Positions 34,441 through 43,620 of a stretch of DNA of 64,000 nt are shown here, one piece after another. Source of the stretch: SUG2458 sp963651465 (GTDB lineage: Bacteria; Bacillota_I; Bacilli_A; RFN20; CAG-826); contig CAVJPS010000016.1 in NCBI GenBank assembly GCA_963651465.1, forward strand, positions 1 through 64,000, read 5' to 3'. Both the position numbers and the translations under genes were made by a program. The notes under the pieces were generated by a model. That model saw only the letters and a list, made by a program, of their open reading frames with translations, was not told where the DNA came from and ran no database searches. How positions within the stretch are numbered: the first letter of the stretch is position 1; every line of letters begins with the position of its first letter.

Positions 34441-37425
34441 ATGAGTAAAATCGATTTATCATTATTAACAACTCCAGTTAATGATATTAATGTAATGCCA
34501 CACACTACTTTTTTTAATCGTACAATAGAAGGCAAAAACCCTTCATTGTCATTAAATGGTGAATGGTCATTTATCTATCTTGAGAAATTCGACAACAAAT
34601 ATTTAAAAGAAGTAGATCTTTCAAAATTAGATACTATCAAAGTACCTTCACATTTTGAACTACAAGGTTATGGTAAAATTCAATACGTTAATAAAATTAA
34701 CCCTTTTAACGCAATTGAAGATTTAAAATTGTGTGAGACTCCAAATAAAAATCCTTGTGGTATTTATTTTAAAGATATTTACATTAGTTCATTAATTAAC
34801 GACTATATATTAGAAATTAATGGATTTAACGAAGCATTGTATCTATATGTTAATAATAAATTTGTAGGGTTTAGCCAAAACGGATTTATTACAAATAGAT
34901 TTTTATTAAATGATTTTATAAAAGAAGGTAACAATAGATTAACTATTATTGTATTTAATTATTCTGCTTCAACATGGTTAACTATTCAAGATATGTGGCG
35001 TTTCCATGGTATCTGTAGAGATGTTAATCTTTTAACTTTACCAAAAGATCATTTAGACGATATTAAAGTTTTAGCTTTACCGGATGAAGACTTTAAAAAT
35101 GGTAAATTAAAAGTATCATTTAATGTTTTATCAAAAGGTAATGCAACTCTTACTCTTCTAGATAAAAACAATAAAAAAGTGTTTGAGAAAAAAGAAAACG
35201 TTGATAAAACATACATAGGTGAATTTGATATTAAAAATGTTGATTTATGGAGTGACGAAATTCCAAATTTATATACATTGAAAATCAAATATAACGAAGA
35301 AGATGTTTCATTAAATGTTGGTTTTAGAAAAGTCGAAATCAAAGAAGGCATCATGTTATTAAACGGAAAACGTATTGTCTTAAGAGGTGTTAATAGACAT
35401 GAATTCGATTGTCATACAGGAAGATACATTAAACCTGAATTAGTCGAAAATGATATTATACTTTTAAAACAAAATAACTTTAACGCTATTAGATGTTCTC
35501 ACTATCCTAATATTAATGAATTTTATGATTTATGTGATAAATATGGTATCTTAGTTTGCGATGAAACTCCAATTGAATCACACGCTACTTGGGGTACAGG
35601 TGAGGGCTATCAAGGAAAAATTAACCCAATGGATGTAATTCCGGGTTCTAATCCACTTTATAAAGATTTCACAGTTGATCGTGGTCTTAGCATGTTAAGA
35701 AGAGATTATAACCACCCTTCTATTATTATGTGGTCAATTGGTAATGAATCTTACTTTGGTGAAAACTTACTGGCATTAGCAAATAAGATTCGTGAAGAAG
35801 ATCCAACTAGAATTGTACACTATGAAGGTAACAGTTTATGTTACCCTAAATATTTAGAAATGTCAGACGTTATTTCTCGTATGTATACTCACGCAGATCA
35901 AATTGAGAAATTCTTAAAAAAACACAAAGACAAACCATTTATTCTTTGTGAATTTGAACATTCAATGGGTAACTCTACAGGTAACTTTGATGAATATATG
36001 GCACTTACTTATAAATACCCACATTATCAAGGCGGATTTATTTGGGACTATGTTGACCAAGGTTTATTAATTGATGGAGAAATGCGTTACGGTGGTGAAT
36101 TTGGTGATTATCCAAACGATAGTAATTTCTGCGCAGATGGTATTCTTTTATCAGATAGAACTCCAACTGGTAAACTTGCTAATGTAAAGCATTATTATTC
36201 TCCTATTGATGTAGTTGCTTCGTTATCAAAAATTGAAGTAGAATCTCGCTATAATTTTAAAGATACTTCTAACCTTGTATTCAAATATGAGTTATTTAAA
36301 GATAATAAAGTTGTTGATTCATTTAATTTTAAATTAGATATTAAACCATTATCAAAAGCTGTATTTAACTTAGAAAATAAAGTATCCATAGAAGAAGATT
36401 CATTCTATTTTATTCGTGTAACAGTATACGAGAAAAACAAAACATTATATAGTGAAAAGATGCACGAAATATACTTTAGAGATACACCAGTAAATAAACC
36501 ATTTAAAAAGAACGTTACTGAATATAAACACGAAAATAAAGGTGGACTTAAAGTATTCTACTCGACTGAACATATTACAGTTCAAAAAGATGATTTTAAA
36601 GTAATCTTTGATGGCCGTAATGTACCAGATGGTGGATTACAAGCTATTATTAAACACGATGATATTTATTTTAAAGATATTAGTTTACCTACTTTATATC
36701 GAGCAACTACTGATAATGATAGAACAGGTAGTAAATATTTCCATTCGTTCTATTTAGGTGGATCTCGTTATCCAATTTATATTCCATTCTTTGGTGGAGT
36801 TCATGTTGTAAAACAAACAGACGATATGGTTGCTGTAGAATTAACATTCCGTATGTTTGTTGGTATTGCAATTAAAAATATCAAAATACGTTATGAAATA
36901 TATTCTGATGAAACGATTAAAGTTTCTTATTCATTTAAGAAGTGTGCAATTATTAAAGCTCCACCTCTAATTGGTATGAAGTTCTTCTTTGACAAAAATG
37001 CTATTAAATATAATTATATTGGTCTAGGACCTTATGATTCGTATATTGATAGATACAAAGGTTTAAAATACGGACATTACGAAGATACTTCAATTAATTC
37101 TTTAGTACCATATTCAAGTCCACAAGAATGTGGTTCAAGAATGTACACTAAAGAAGTTGAGATTGAAATTAATGAACGTCAAAAGATAAAATTCATTGCT
37201 TTAAATGAAGCATTCTCATTTAAATATCAACCATATGATGAATTTGAACTTGATAACGCCCAATATCATTCTGATTTACCATTATCTAAACGTAATGTAT
37301 TAACTATTGAAGCATTTAATAAAGGTGTTGGAGGAGACGACTCTTGGGGCTCCCCAACTCACTCTCAATATTTATTAAAGAAAAAGAAAGTTAAACAAGA
37401 ATTCTTAATCAAAATCACTAAGTAA
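34441..37425 (+). CDS. lacZ: Beta-galactosidase, glycoside hydrolase family 2
   Basis: A cytosolic LacZ-type enzyme of 994 residues with no signal peptide. In order it has a sugar-binding jelly roll (about 35-215), an Ig-like domain, a TIM barrel, a further Ig-like domain and the large C-terminal beta domain (about 715-990). The acid/base Glu is in WSIGNES (Glu436) and the nucleophile in LCEFEHSMGN (Glu504), aligned with Glu461 and Glu537 of E. coli. The gene is monocistronic with a GAGGGAAAG site and a good terminator. It converges with a GPH-type sugar symporter gene. Substrate galactosides are inferred from the family. Confidence 0.95.
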   Translation: MSKIDLSLLTTPVNDINVMPHTTFFNRTIEGKNPSLSLNGEWSFIYLEKFDNKYLKEVDLSKLDTIKVPSHFELQGYGKIQYVNKINPFNAIEDLKLCETPNKNPCGIYFKDIYISSLINDYILEINGFNEALYLYVNNKFVGFSQNGFITNRFLLNDFIKEGNNRLTIIVFNYSASTWLTIQDMWRFHGICRDVNLLTLPKDHLDDIKVLALPDEDFKNGKLKVSFNVLSKGNATLTLLDKNNKKVFEKKENVDKTYIGEFDIKNVDLWSDEIPNLYTLKIKYNEEDVSLNVGFRKVEIKEGIMLLNGKRIVLRGVNRHEFDCHTGRYIKPELVENDIILLKQNNFNAIRCSHYPNINEFYDLCDKYGILVCDETPIESHATWGTGEGYQGKINPMDVIPGSNPLYKDFTVDRGLSMLRRDYNHPSIIMWSIGNESYFGENLLALANKIREEDPTRIVHYEGNSLCYPKYLEMSDVISRMYTHADQIEKFLKKHKDKPFILCEFEHSMGNSTGNFDEYMALTYKYPHYQGGFIWDYVDQGLLIDGEMRYGGEFGDYPNDSNFCADGILLSDRTPTGKLANVKHYYSPIDVVASLSKIEVESRYNFKDTSNLVFKYELFKDNKVVDSFNFKLDIKPLSKAVFNLENKVSIEEDSFYFIRVTVYEKNKTLYSEKMHEIYFRDTPVNKPFKKNVTEYKHENKGGLKVFYSTEHITVQKDDFKVIFDGRNVPDGGLQAIIKHDDIYFKDISLPTLYRATTDNDRTGSKYFHSFYLGGSRYPIYIPFFGGVHVVKQTDDMVAVELTFRMFVGIAIKNIKIRYEIYSDETIKVSYSFKKCAIIKAPPLIGMKFFFDKNAIKYNYIGLGPYDSYIDRYKGLKYGHYEDTSINSLVPYSSPQECGSRMYTKEVEIEINERQKIKFIALNEAFSFKYQPYDEFELDNAQYHSDLPLSKRNVLTIEAFNKGVGGDDSWGSPTHSQYLLKKKKVKQEFLIKITK

Positions 37426-37431
37426 TTTTAT

Positions 37432-37463
37432 AAGATGTGCCTATTAATCATAAGGCACATCTT
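37432..37463 (+). terminator. Terminator of lacZ
   Basis: AAGATGTGCCT (37432-37442) pairs perfectly with 37453-37463 and is followed by T7. Confidence 0.9.
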
Positions 37464-37580
37464 TTTTTATAATAATATTTATATTGATTTAATTTAACGA
37501 CTTGGTCCGCAGTTATATTATCTTAAAAGTGTCAGTGTCTGACTATTATAATATTTCTTATATTTTAAACAATTAAAAAA

Positions 37581-37611
37581 AACTATCTAGACAATTGTTA
37601 TCTAGATAGTT
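37581..37611 (-). terminator. Terminator of the sugar symporter gene
   Basis: AACTATCTAGA (37581-37591) pairs perfectly with 37601-37611. A T7 tract follows on the minus strand. Confidence 0.9.
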
Positions 37612-37627
37612 AATGAATTAAATAATT

Positions 37628-39169
37628 TTATTTATCTTTTGAATCCGGTTCGACTGGAACTTCGCTTACTGGAGCTTCATTTGCAGAAGCTTTAGCAAGT
37701 AAAGCTTGTTCGTATTCAGCTTCTTTTAATAAGTGTTCATTAGATAATTTTTCTTTTTGTTCATTCCATTCTTTACCATGTAATGGATAGAATAGCATAG
37801 CAACAAATGATAATACTAATAAAATACCAGTAATTAATAACCAACAGAAGAAGAATCCGTCTTTAGCAACTTGAGTTTGACCTAACCAGTCAGTAACAAG
37901 TTCACCAGTAGTACTATCTGTTACTTTTAAGTTAGCATCGAATCCAAATAAATTAACAATCATAAATGGGAATAATGCAGTTGCAATAGAACCAGCTGGT
38001 TTTGTAATAAGTGAGTTAATACCAGCATAGACACCTTCACGACGTGAACCATTATCGATTTCATCTTTATCAATAACGTCACCGTTAATCATAGGAACAA
38101 GGTATAAACCTCCAGCAAGACCAATACCACAACAGAAGAATGTGATAACTGATACGATAAAGTATTTACCTAAGAATGCTCCTAGTAAACAACCAAATCC
38201 CATCATACCGACAGCAAGTAAAATACTAGTTCTTGTTCCCCATTTGTTTCTGAATAATACAAATAATAATAGTCCTATCACAACACCTAGTAAGATAGCA
38301 CCATATAAAACAAGCATAGCACTACCACCAATCCAACCATTGATTGTGACATTAGCATTTGCCCATAAACCACTTAAGTAAGTTAAACCTACCATTAATG
38401 CAGATTGAGCATAAATAACAGTCCAAGATACAACTTCAAATAATAAGAATGATTTATTCTTTAAACAAAGTTTTAAACCTTCAAAGAATTTAGGTTGTTT
38501 CTCTTCTTGAATATAATTGTTTTCTTTATAGAAGAATGTTGAAGCGAATACAATTCCTCCACATAAAACGGCAGCTGCTGCCATTACCCATACAAATGTA
38601 CCATAATTTGATTCAATCATCTTATCTAACATTGAGTTAGCAACCATAGGAACACCATAACTGAATAATGAGAATACAATATTCCATAAGAAGATTTTAT
38701 TACGAGCTTTGTTTGTGACAGCCATCTCGTAAGGCATAACGTAAATTGCAGAAGCAATTGCAGTATATACAATATCAAATAAGAATAATCCTAATAATTC
38801 TTGAATAAATAAGAACCATTGAACACCTTTCATACCCGGGAACGATATCCACATTATAGCATATAGTACAGCCATAATAGGGGCACCATATCTAATCCAA
38901 GGACGACGTCTTCCAAGTTTTGATCTTGTACGATCAGCAAGGAATCCATAAATTGGATCGTTTAATGCGTTCCAAATACCAAATAAAATCATAACAATTA
39001 AGTTATACTTTGTATCAAGTCCTAACTTGTTAACAAATAGGAATTGGAATGCACTACCTTCAGCAAACGCACATAATACGCCTGTTGCAGCATTAGCAGC
39101 TCCTAGCCATACTGCACTCGAAGTTTTGACCTTTTCTGCTGGTAAGGCCTTGTTTTCATTTTTTTCCAT
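37628..39169 (-). CDS. GPH-family sugar:cation symporter (MFS)
   Basis: A 12-helix transporter of the glycoside-pentoside-hexuronide group, probably moving a disaccharide or glycoside with sodium or protons. The family signature appears in LNDPIYGFLADRTRSKLGRRRPWIRYGAP (loop 2-3 region; key residues are Asp-Pro and the Arg cluster). The C-terminal tail is Ala/Glu/Pro-rich. ATG 39169 has GGAGG eight bases before it; the longer frame from GTG 39184 starts inside that site. The 513-residue form overlaps the preceding hydrolase gene by 14 bp. With lacZ nearby it may supply galactosides. Confidence 0.9.
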   Translation of the reverse strand: MEKNENKALPAEKVKTSSAVWLGAANAATGVLCAFAEGSAFQFLFVNKLGLDTKYNLIVMILFGIWNALNDPIYGFLADRTRSKLGRRRPWIRYGAPIMAVLYAIMWISFPGMKGVQWFLFIQELLGLFLFDIVYTAIASAIYVMPYEMAVTNKARNKIFLWNIVFSLFSYGVPMVANSMLDKMIESNYGTFVWVMAAAAVLCGGIVFASTFFYKENNYIQEEKQPKFFEGLKLCLKNKSFLLFEVVSWTVIYAQSALMVGLTYLSGLWANANVTINGWIGGSAMLVLYGAILLGVVIGLLLFVLFRNKWGTRTSILLAVGMMGFGCLLGAFLGKYFIVSVITFFCCGIGLAGGLYLVPMINGDVIDKDEIDNGSRREGVYAGINSLITKPAGSIATALFPFMIVNLFGFDANLKVTDSTTGELVTDWLGQTQVAKDGFFFCWLLITGILLVLSFVAMLFYPLHGKEWNEQKEKLSNEHLLKEAEYEQALLAKASANEAPVSEVPVEPDSKDK

Positions 39170-40094
39170 TTCTATAACCTCCACTTTCTACTTTAGAAAG
39201 AAATGACTTAAGAATGTCTTTATAATTTTCAGTATCAACAATGATACTAGAAGAATGTTCAGCACCTTTTATTAAGTGTAATTCTTTATAACAATTAACA
39301 GCATTATCATTTATCATCATTGCGTGTTCACAAGGAATAAATGTATCACTTTCTCCATGTATTATTAATAATGGAACCTCATTATCTTTAATAGCATCCA
39401 CCGGTCTAATCTCTCTAGGATTATAACCATTGTTTAATTTAAAAAACTTAAACGATTGATTTAAAAATATTTTCCAAATATGATTTTTCTTTGCTTGATA
39501 TTCTAATAAATAACCTAAATCTGCAAAGGCACAATCACTAACAATAAAATCTATTTTATCTTTATATTCACAAGATAATAATGTGGTTGCAGCCCCTAAA
39601 GATTCTCCATGCAATCCAAGGAAGATATCATTGCCAAATCTTTTATATGTATCCTGAATGATTTCATGTAAATCTTTTTTTTCTAGATACCCCATCATTA
39701 CTTTACCATGCTTATTAAGTCCATGTCCTCTTGTATCATAAAATACAATCGAATAACCTAATTCATAAAATAGTTTTGCGTATTTCAAAGATCCTTCTTT
39801 TGTCCAAGTATAACCGTGAACAATAATAACAAATTTCTTGCTATTGTTATTGTTGATATAATCACTGTGAATTACATATCCATCACTTAATTTTATTTCA
39901 TAAGGTTCACGCTTGATGTCATTAAAATATCCAATTAAACCTTTATCCACATCAACCTTATTTGTAAAATTAGTTTCGTATCTTTTAGGATGAGTAACCA
40001 TAACTTCTAATAGCAATGCTATTAATAAATAAAGTAATAAAATTACAGCTATTCCCCCAACAATACTTAAAATGATTATTTGTGGTAAATCCAT
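39156..40094 (-). CDS. Membrane-anchored alpha/beta hydrolase
   Basis: A 312-residue serine hydrolase with an N-terminal membrane helix (about 4-28 from the chosen start). The fold shows VIVHGYTW (oxyanion region), FYDTRGHGLN, the nucleophile elbow GLHGESLGA with the catalytic Ser, the acid in IHGESDTFIPC and the catalytic His in GAEHSSS. This matches the YqkD/Bem46-like group. ATG 40094 has AGGGAGG five bases before it and is preferred over GTG 40112. It is co-transcribed with the sugar symporter (14-bp overlap). Its substrate, an ester or acylated glycoside, is unknown. Confidence 0.88.
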   Translation of the reverse strand: MDLPQIIILSIVGGIAVILLLYLLIALLLEVMVTHPKRYETNFTNKVDVDKGLIGYFNDIKREPYEIKLSDGYVIHSDYINNNNSKKFVIIVHGYTWTKEGSLKYAKLFYELGYSIVFYDTRGHGLNKHGKVMMGYLEKKDLHEIIQDTYKRFGNDIFLGLHGESLGAATTLLSCEYKDKIDFIVSDCAFADLGYLLEYQAKKNHIWKIFLNQSFKFFKLNNGYNPREIRPVDAIKDNEVPLLIIHGESDTFIPCEHAMMINDNAVNCYKELHLIKGAEHSSSIIVDTENYKDILKSFLSKVESGGYRNGKK

Positions 40095-40148
40095 ATTTAC
40101 CTCCCTATTCACGCTATATACAATTATATTATATAAATTTATTTAAAT

Positions 40149-40162
40149 AAAAAGCGCTTACA
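40149..40162 (-). promoter_or_regulatory. Possible cre-like (CcpA/LacI-type) operator
   Basis: AAAAAGCGCTTACA matches 12 of 14 positions of a cre-type consensus (TGAAARCGYTTWCA). It lies about 55 bases upstream of the hydrolase-symporter operon, a sensible place for catabolite or local LacI-type repression. Single-site match by eye only. Confidence 0.4.
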
Positions 40163-40164
40163 TG

Positions 40165-40450
40165 AACATTATTTGATTTAATCTAGTTAATAATTACTAT
40201 ATTTTGATAGAAAAACATTGTTTTTATATCATTTTTTTAAATAAATAAAAATATAACAAAAAAATATTAGATAATATAATCTAATCTGCTAATATTAATA
40301 CTCTATTAGGAAAAACCACAAATGAATTATATGTTAAGAATTATTATTTATCTGAGGTAATACAAATATTACATTTCTATCTATTCAAATCATACAATTA
40401 ACTGGTTGTATTTAGTATTACCTTAATCAAATAAACTATTATAAAAACTT
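40165..40450. other. Non-coding gap with long-range inverted repeat
   Basis: No gene is supported in the gap between metG and the hydrolase operon. It holds AGGTAATAC (40355-40363) and its exact complement GTATTACCT (40415-40423). Inside lies a second hairpin, ATACAA (40392-40397) with TTGTAT (40406-40411). On the minus strand this would be a 70-nt branched or rod-like element far upstream of the hydrolase start. Function unknown. Confidence 0.45.
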
Positions 40451-40458
40451 ATAAAATA

Positions 40459-40480
40459 AAAAGTTGCCGTAGCAACTTTT
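40459..40480 (-). terminator. Terminator of metG
   Basis: AAAAGTTGC (40459-40467) pairs with GCAACTTTT (40472-40480) around a four-base loop. The minus strand continues T/A-rich. Confidence 0.85.
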
Positions 40481-40484
40481 ATAT

Positions 40485-42077
40485 TTATTTATTTCCACCC
40501 ATTAAAGAAGCAATATAAGGTACTTCTACTTCTGCATCTAAACGTGGGAATAAAGGATTGATTTTTGTGATAGTAACATTTTGAATATTACCAAAATGTC
40601 TTAATGCTTCAAAGTTACGGAATTCTTCTTTAACACCTAATGCATCAAATAATTGAGCTGGTGCATTAACAAGAACAGGTTGTAATAAGAATGCAGCAAC
40701 ATAAAGTACATTAGCTAAATGACACATTACTGAAGCTAATTCTTTCTTCTTAGATTCGTCTTTTGCTAAAGCCCATGGCATTGTTTCATCAATATATTTA
40801 TTAGCGCGAGATACTAAATTCATAGCCTCAATAATTGCATCAGTAATCTTTAATTCTTCAAAATCTTTTTCATATTGAGGAATTGTAAATTCAACTAAAG
40901 AACGTAACTCCTTATCTTGAGGATTTACGTCCCCTTCGTAAGCAGGAACTACTCCATTAAAGTATTTTGTAATCATGCCTAAAGTACGGTTTAATAAGTT
41001 ACCAAAGTCATTTGCTAAATCAACATTAACTCTATTAACAAAATCTTCTGGTGTAAATCTACCATCAGAGCCAAATACTGTTTCTCTTACAAGATAATAA
41101 CGAACAGCATCTAAACCATAACGTTCAATTAATGGATATGGTGAAACAACATTACCTTTTGATTTTGACATTTTACCATCTTTCATCATTAATAAACCAT
41201 GTACAAATACACGATCTGGTAAATGTAAACCTAAAGCCATTAAGAAGATTGGCCAATAAATAGTATGGAATCTTGTAATATCATTGCCAATAACATGAAT
41301 AATTTCAGTATCGTCATTCCAATACTTTTTATAAAGTTCTTCATCTGGTGATAAGTAACCTAATGCACTAACATAGTTAAGTAAAGCATCTAACCAAACA
41401 TAGACAACATGTTTTGGATTTGATGGAACCGGAATACCCCAACTAAATGAAGTACGTGTGACACATAAATCTTCTAAACCAGGTTTAATAAATGTATTAA
41501 TCATTTCATTTTTACGTGATTCAGGAGTAATAAATTCTGGATGTTCTTCATAGAATTTTAATAAACGATCAACATATTTATTCATTCTAAAGAAATATGC
41601 TTCTTCAGTAGCTTGTTCAACAGGGCGTCCACAATCAGGGCAAATATGGTCAGGACCTACTTGAGTATCAGTCCAAAATGATTCACAAGGTGTACAATAC
41701 CAACCTTTATATTCACCAAGATAAATATCATCTTGAGCAAGTAATCTTTCAAAAACTTCTTGAACAACTTTAATATGTCTTTCTTCAGTTGTCCTAATAT
41801 AATCATCATTTGTAATTTTCATTGCATCCCATAATTTATGGAAACCTGCAACGATTTCGTCAACAAATTGTTGTTCTGTTTTGCCAGCTTTAGCAGCATT
41901 TTGTTGAATTTTTAAACCGTGTTCATCGGAACCTGTTAAAAAACGACAATCATCTCCGTGCATAATACGATAACGTTTGTAGACGTCACACATTGTTGTA
42001 CAATAAGCATGTCCAATATGTAAGTTAGCACTTGGATAATAAATAGGTGTTGTAATATAAAATCTTTTTTTGTTCAT
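40485..42077 (-). CDS. metG: Methionyl-tRNA synthetase
   Basis: This class I enzyme charges tRNA-Met. The HIGH-like motif is in NLHIGHAY (about 18-25). The zinc knuckle has CTPC and CPDC (about 128-147), and the KMSKS loop is KMSKSKGN (about 300-307). The anticodon-binding helical domain follows. The 530-residue protein lacks the C-terminal EMAPII-like tRNA-binding domain present in many Bacilli (about 650 residues), as in several reduced genomes. It has a GGAGG site and its own terminator; no T-box leader is visible upstream. Confidence 0.97.
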   Translation of the reverse strand: MNKKRFYITTPIYYPSANLHIGHAYCTTMCDVYKRYRIMHGDDCRFLTGSDEHGLKIQQNAAKAGKTEQQFVDEIVAGFHKLWDAMKITNDDYIRTTEERHIKVVQEVFERLLAQDDIYLGEYKGWYCTPCESFWTDTQVGPDHICPDCGRPVEQATEEAYFFRMNKYVDRLLKFYEEHPEFITPESRKNEMINTFIKPGLEDLCVTRTSFSWGIPVPSNPKHVVYVWLDALLNYVSALGYLSPDEELYKKYWNDDTEIIHVIGNDITRFHTIYWPIFLMALGLHLPDRVFVHGLLMMKDGKMSKSKGNVVSPYPLIERYGLDAVRYYLVRETVFGSDGRFTPEDFVNRVNVDLANDFGNLLNRTLGMITKYFNGVVPAYEGDVNPQDKELRSLVEFTIPQYEKDFEELKITDAIIEAMNLVSRANKYIDETMPWALAKDESKKKELASVMCHLANVLYVAAFLLQPVLVNAPAQLFDALGVKEEFRNFEALRHFGNIQNVTITKINPLFPRLDAEVEVPYIASLMGGNK

Positions 42078-42237
42078 AATTAATCCTCCATGGCAATTAA
42101 TCTATTTGCATTGCTATTATATATTATTTTTTAAATAATTGCTCTATTTAACTTTAAAGAATAATATTTTTATATCTATTAAAGCGTTAAAACTAATTAA
42201 ATGATTTTTATGATAAAATATAAAAAAGGTGATTAAA

Positions 42238-42894
42238 ATGGAAAAAAAGAAAATAAGCTCAAGAATTAAAGAATTGGCTCTTTCATATAGCGCTGATAAA
42301 ATAGCTGACTTTGACGAAAATCCTTTAACATTTTTAGAAAACAAATTATATCTAATTCAATTTATATTTAATGTAGTTGTTACTTTAACATTATTTGTAT
42401 TCTCAGGATTTAACATTGCGTTCAAATATATAAATTCAAATTATCATTTCACCCCATCTTTATATGTTTTATTATTTGCAAATATCTTAAGTTTATTATT
42501 AATTGTTGTTTACTACATTGCATATAAGATAAAACGTAAACACGAGGATCCAAATTTAATATGTGAAACTATTCTTGCTATTGCCAAATTTGCAATCAAA
42601 GTATTAAAACTTTTTATTCCTATTATGTTATTAATTACTTTAGTTGGTAATCCAGCTTATAAATTAACAACAATGATTATTTCTATGATTTCTATCTTTT
42701 GCGGCTTCTTCTCCTTTTTTCTAGGTACTTATAAATTTATTCATTTTATGTTAACCCGTAAAAAGAAATTAGAAAAGAAAAAAAGAAATTACGAACGTTA
42801 CCAAAACTTTGATAAATTTTATCAAGACGCAATAAACAATAAACAACAAAAAGAAGGTCAAGTGGATAACGAACATTATCTTGATAATAAATAA
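42238..42894 (+). CDS. Membrane protein, unknown
   Basis: A 218-residue protein with four hydrophobic segments (about 31-57, 69-96, 117-138, 145-170 from the chosen start) and a long basic/Gln/Asn-rich cytosolic tail of about 45 residues. The N-terminus is also basic. No family is recognised. ATG 42238 has AAAGGTG six bases upstream, whereas the longer frame begins at GTG inside that site. It is monocistronic, followed by a strong terminator at 42961. Confidence 0.72.
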   Translation: MEKKKISSRIKELALSYSADKIADFDENPLTFLENKLYLIQFIFNVVVTLTLFVFSGFNIAFKYINSNYHFTPSLYVLLFANILSLLLIVVYYIAYKIKRKHEDPNLICETILAIAKFAIKVLKLFIPIMLLITLVGNPAYKLTTMIISMISIFCGFFSFFLGTYKFIHFMLTRKKKLEKKKRNYERYQNFDKFYQDAINNKQQKEGQVDNEHYLDNK

Positions 42895-42960
42895 AGTTTA
42901 CTAAAAAATTTATTAGATATATTTATCACAAACAAAAATACAAAAAGAACTTTAACAATA

Positions 42961-42999
42961 TGTAAGCGTAAAATCAAGAAAACGCTTACATTTTTTTTT
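42961..42999 (+). terminator. Terminator of the membrane protein gene
   Basis: TGTAAGCGT (42961-42969) pairs with ACGCTTACA (42982-42990), followed by T9. The right arm also resembles a cre site, but the T tract makes terminator the better call. Confidence 0.85.
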
Positions 43000-43010
43000 A
43001 AAATTTTCCC

Positions 43011-43039
43011 TTGATTTATGTAACAGATAATAGTATTCT
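43011..43039 (+). promoter_or_regulatory. Promoter of the candidate structured RNA
   Basis: TTGATT (43011-43016), a 17-base spacer and TATTCT (43034-43039) lie just after the preceding terminator, predicting a start near 43046. Confidence 0.55.
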
Positions 43040-43045
43040 AATAAA

Positions 43046-43245
43046 CAATCAACTTTAGTTAACTCTGTATATCTAAAACTAGAGATGATTATGGATGTAA
43101 ACTTAAAAGTATTTTCCCTACACACACAATAAAAATGCACACATTTTTACTTATAGTACTTCTTTAGTTTACATCCATCCTTTCTGCTCTAATTGTTATT
43201 GAATATTCATAGATGTTAAAAATTGTTCTTCTTTTTCCAGTTGAT
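43046..43245 (+). ncRNA. Candidate 6S-like structured RNA
   Basis: No ORF fits here, but the segment folds as one rod of about 200 nt. The ends close by ATCAACT (43048-43054) with AGTTGAT (43239-43245). Further pairs are TTAAC (43059-43063) with GTTAA (43215-43219) and TAGAG (43080-43084) with CTCTA (43187-43191). A perfect 13-bp helix joins 43091-43103 and 43166-43178, then AAGTA (43107-43111) joins TACTT (43157-43161). The apical hairpin pairs 43131-43137 with 43142-43148. A promoter precedes it and a terminator follows. Length, end pairing and internal loops recall 6S RNA (ssrS), which binds RNA polymerase; this identity is inference. Confidence 0.5.
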
Positions 43246-43260
43246 ATTTAATAACAAGCC

Positions 43261-43296
43261 AAAAGGTACTTTTCGCATAAGAGTACCTTTTTATTT
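43261..43296 (+). terminator. Terminator of the candidate RNA
   Basis: AAAAGGTACT (43261-43270) pairs perfectly with AGTACCTTTT (43282-43291), followed by a T-rich tail on the plus strand. There is no T tract in the other direction. Confidence 0.8.
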
Positions 43297-43315
43297 TTCT
43301 AAAAATAAACAAAAA

Positions 43316-43341
43316 AAAGATACTCCGTTAAGAGTATCTTT
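43316..43341 (-). terminator. Terminator of rpmE
   Basis: AAAGATACTC (43316-43325) pairs perfectly with 43332-43341. The minus strand continues with a T tract. Confidence 0.85.
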
Positions 43342-43351
43342 ATTTGTTTTA

Positions 43352-43555
43352 CTATTTAAGACCGTATTTTTTATTGAATTTATCAACACGACCATCTGCT
43401 TGAGTAAATCTTTGTTTACCTGTGTAGAATGGATGGCAATTTGAACATGTATCAACACGAATTTCTTTTAATGTTGAACCAGTTTCAAATGTTGCACCAC
43501 AAGAAACACATGTTACTGTAATCTTGTTGTATTCTGGATGAATTCCTTTTTTCAT
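43352..43555 (-). CDS. rpmE: Ribosomal protein bL31, zinc-binding form
   Basis: The 67-residue protein has the start MKKGIHPEY and the zinc ligands CVSC and CSNCHPF of the C-plus type of bL31. The C-terminal [16 protein letters not shown] is conserved. It is part of the 50S central protuberance and bridges to the 30S head. It is monocistronic with a GGAGG site, a structured leader, a good promoter and a terminator. Confidence 0.98.
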   Translation of the reverse strand: MKKGIHPEYNKITVTCVSCGATFETGSTLKEIRVDTCSNCHPFYTGKQRFTQADGRVDKFNKKYGLK

Positions 43556-43559
43556 AATT

Positions 43560-43618
43560 TAATCTCCTTCCGCCTAAAGTCTCTATACGTACTTTAAGAA
43601 AGTTTCGCTTACGCCTTT
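43560..43618 (-). promoter_or_regulatory. Leader of rpmE
   Basis: The roughly 60-nt leader contains a small ACTTT/AAAGT hairpin and a second ACTTT with GGCGG near the ribosome site, so alternative pairings are possible. bL31 leaders that bind the protein are known in Firmicutes; this is a positional candidate only. Confidence 0.35.
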
Positions 43619-43620
43619 GT

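Noticed and set aside
42078..42230. T-box or SAM riboswitch upstream of metG
   Set aside because: The leader is short and shows neither the T-box sequence nor a terminator/antiterminator pair.
42961..42990. Cre-like sequence GAAAACGCTTACA
   Set aside because: It forms one arm of a 9-bp hairpin followed by T9 right after a gene, so a terminator explains it better.
42952..43140. 62-codon minus-strand ORF in the metG-rpmE region
   Set aside because: It lies antisense to the structured RNA and a terminator, has low-complexity composition and no ribosome site.
43223..43444. 73-codon plus-strand ORF
   Set aside because: It runs across two terminators and the antisense of rpmE; composition is that of a shadow frame.
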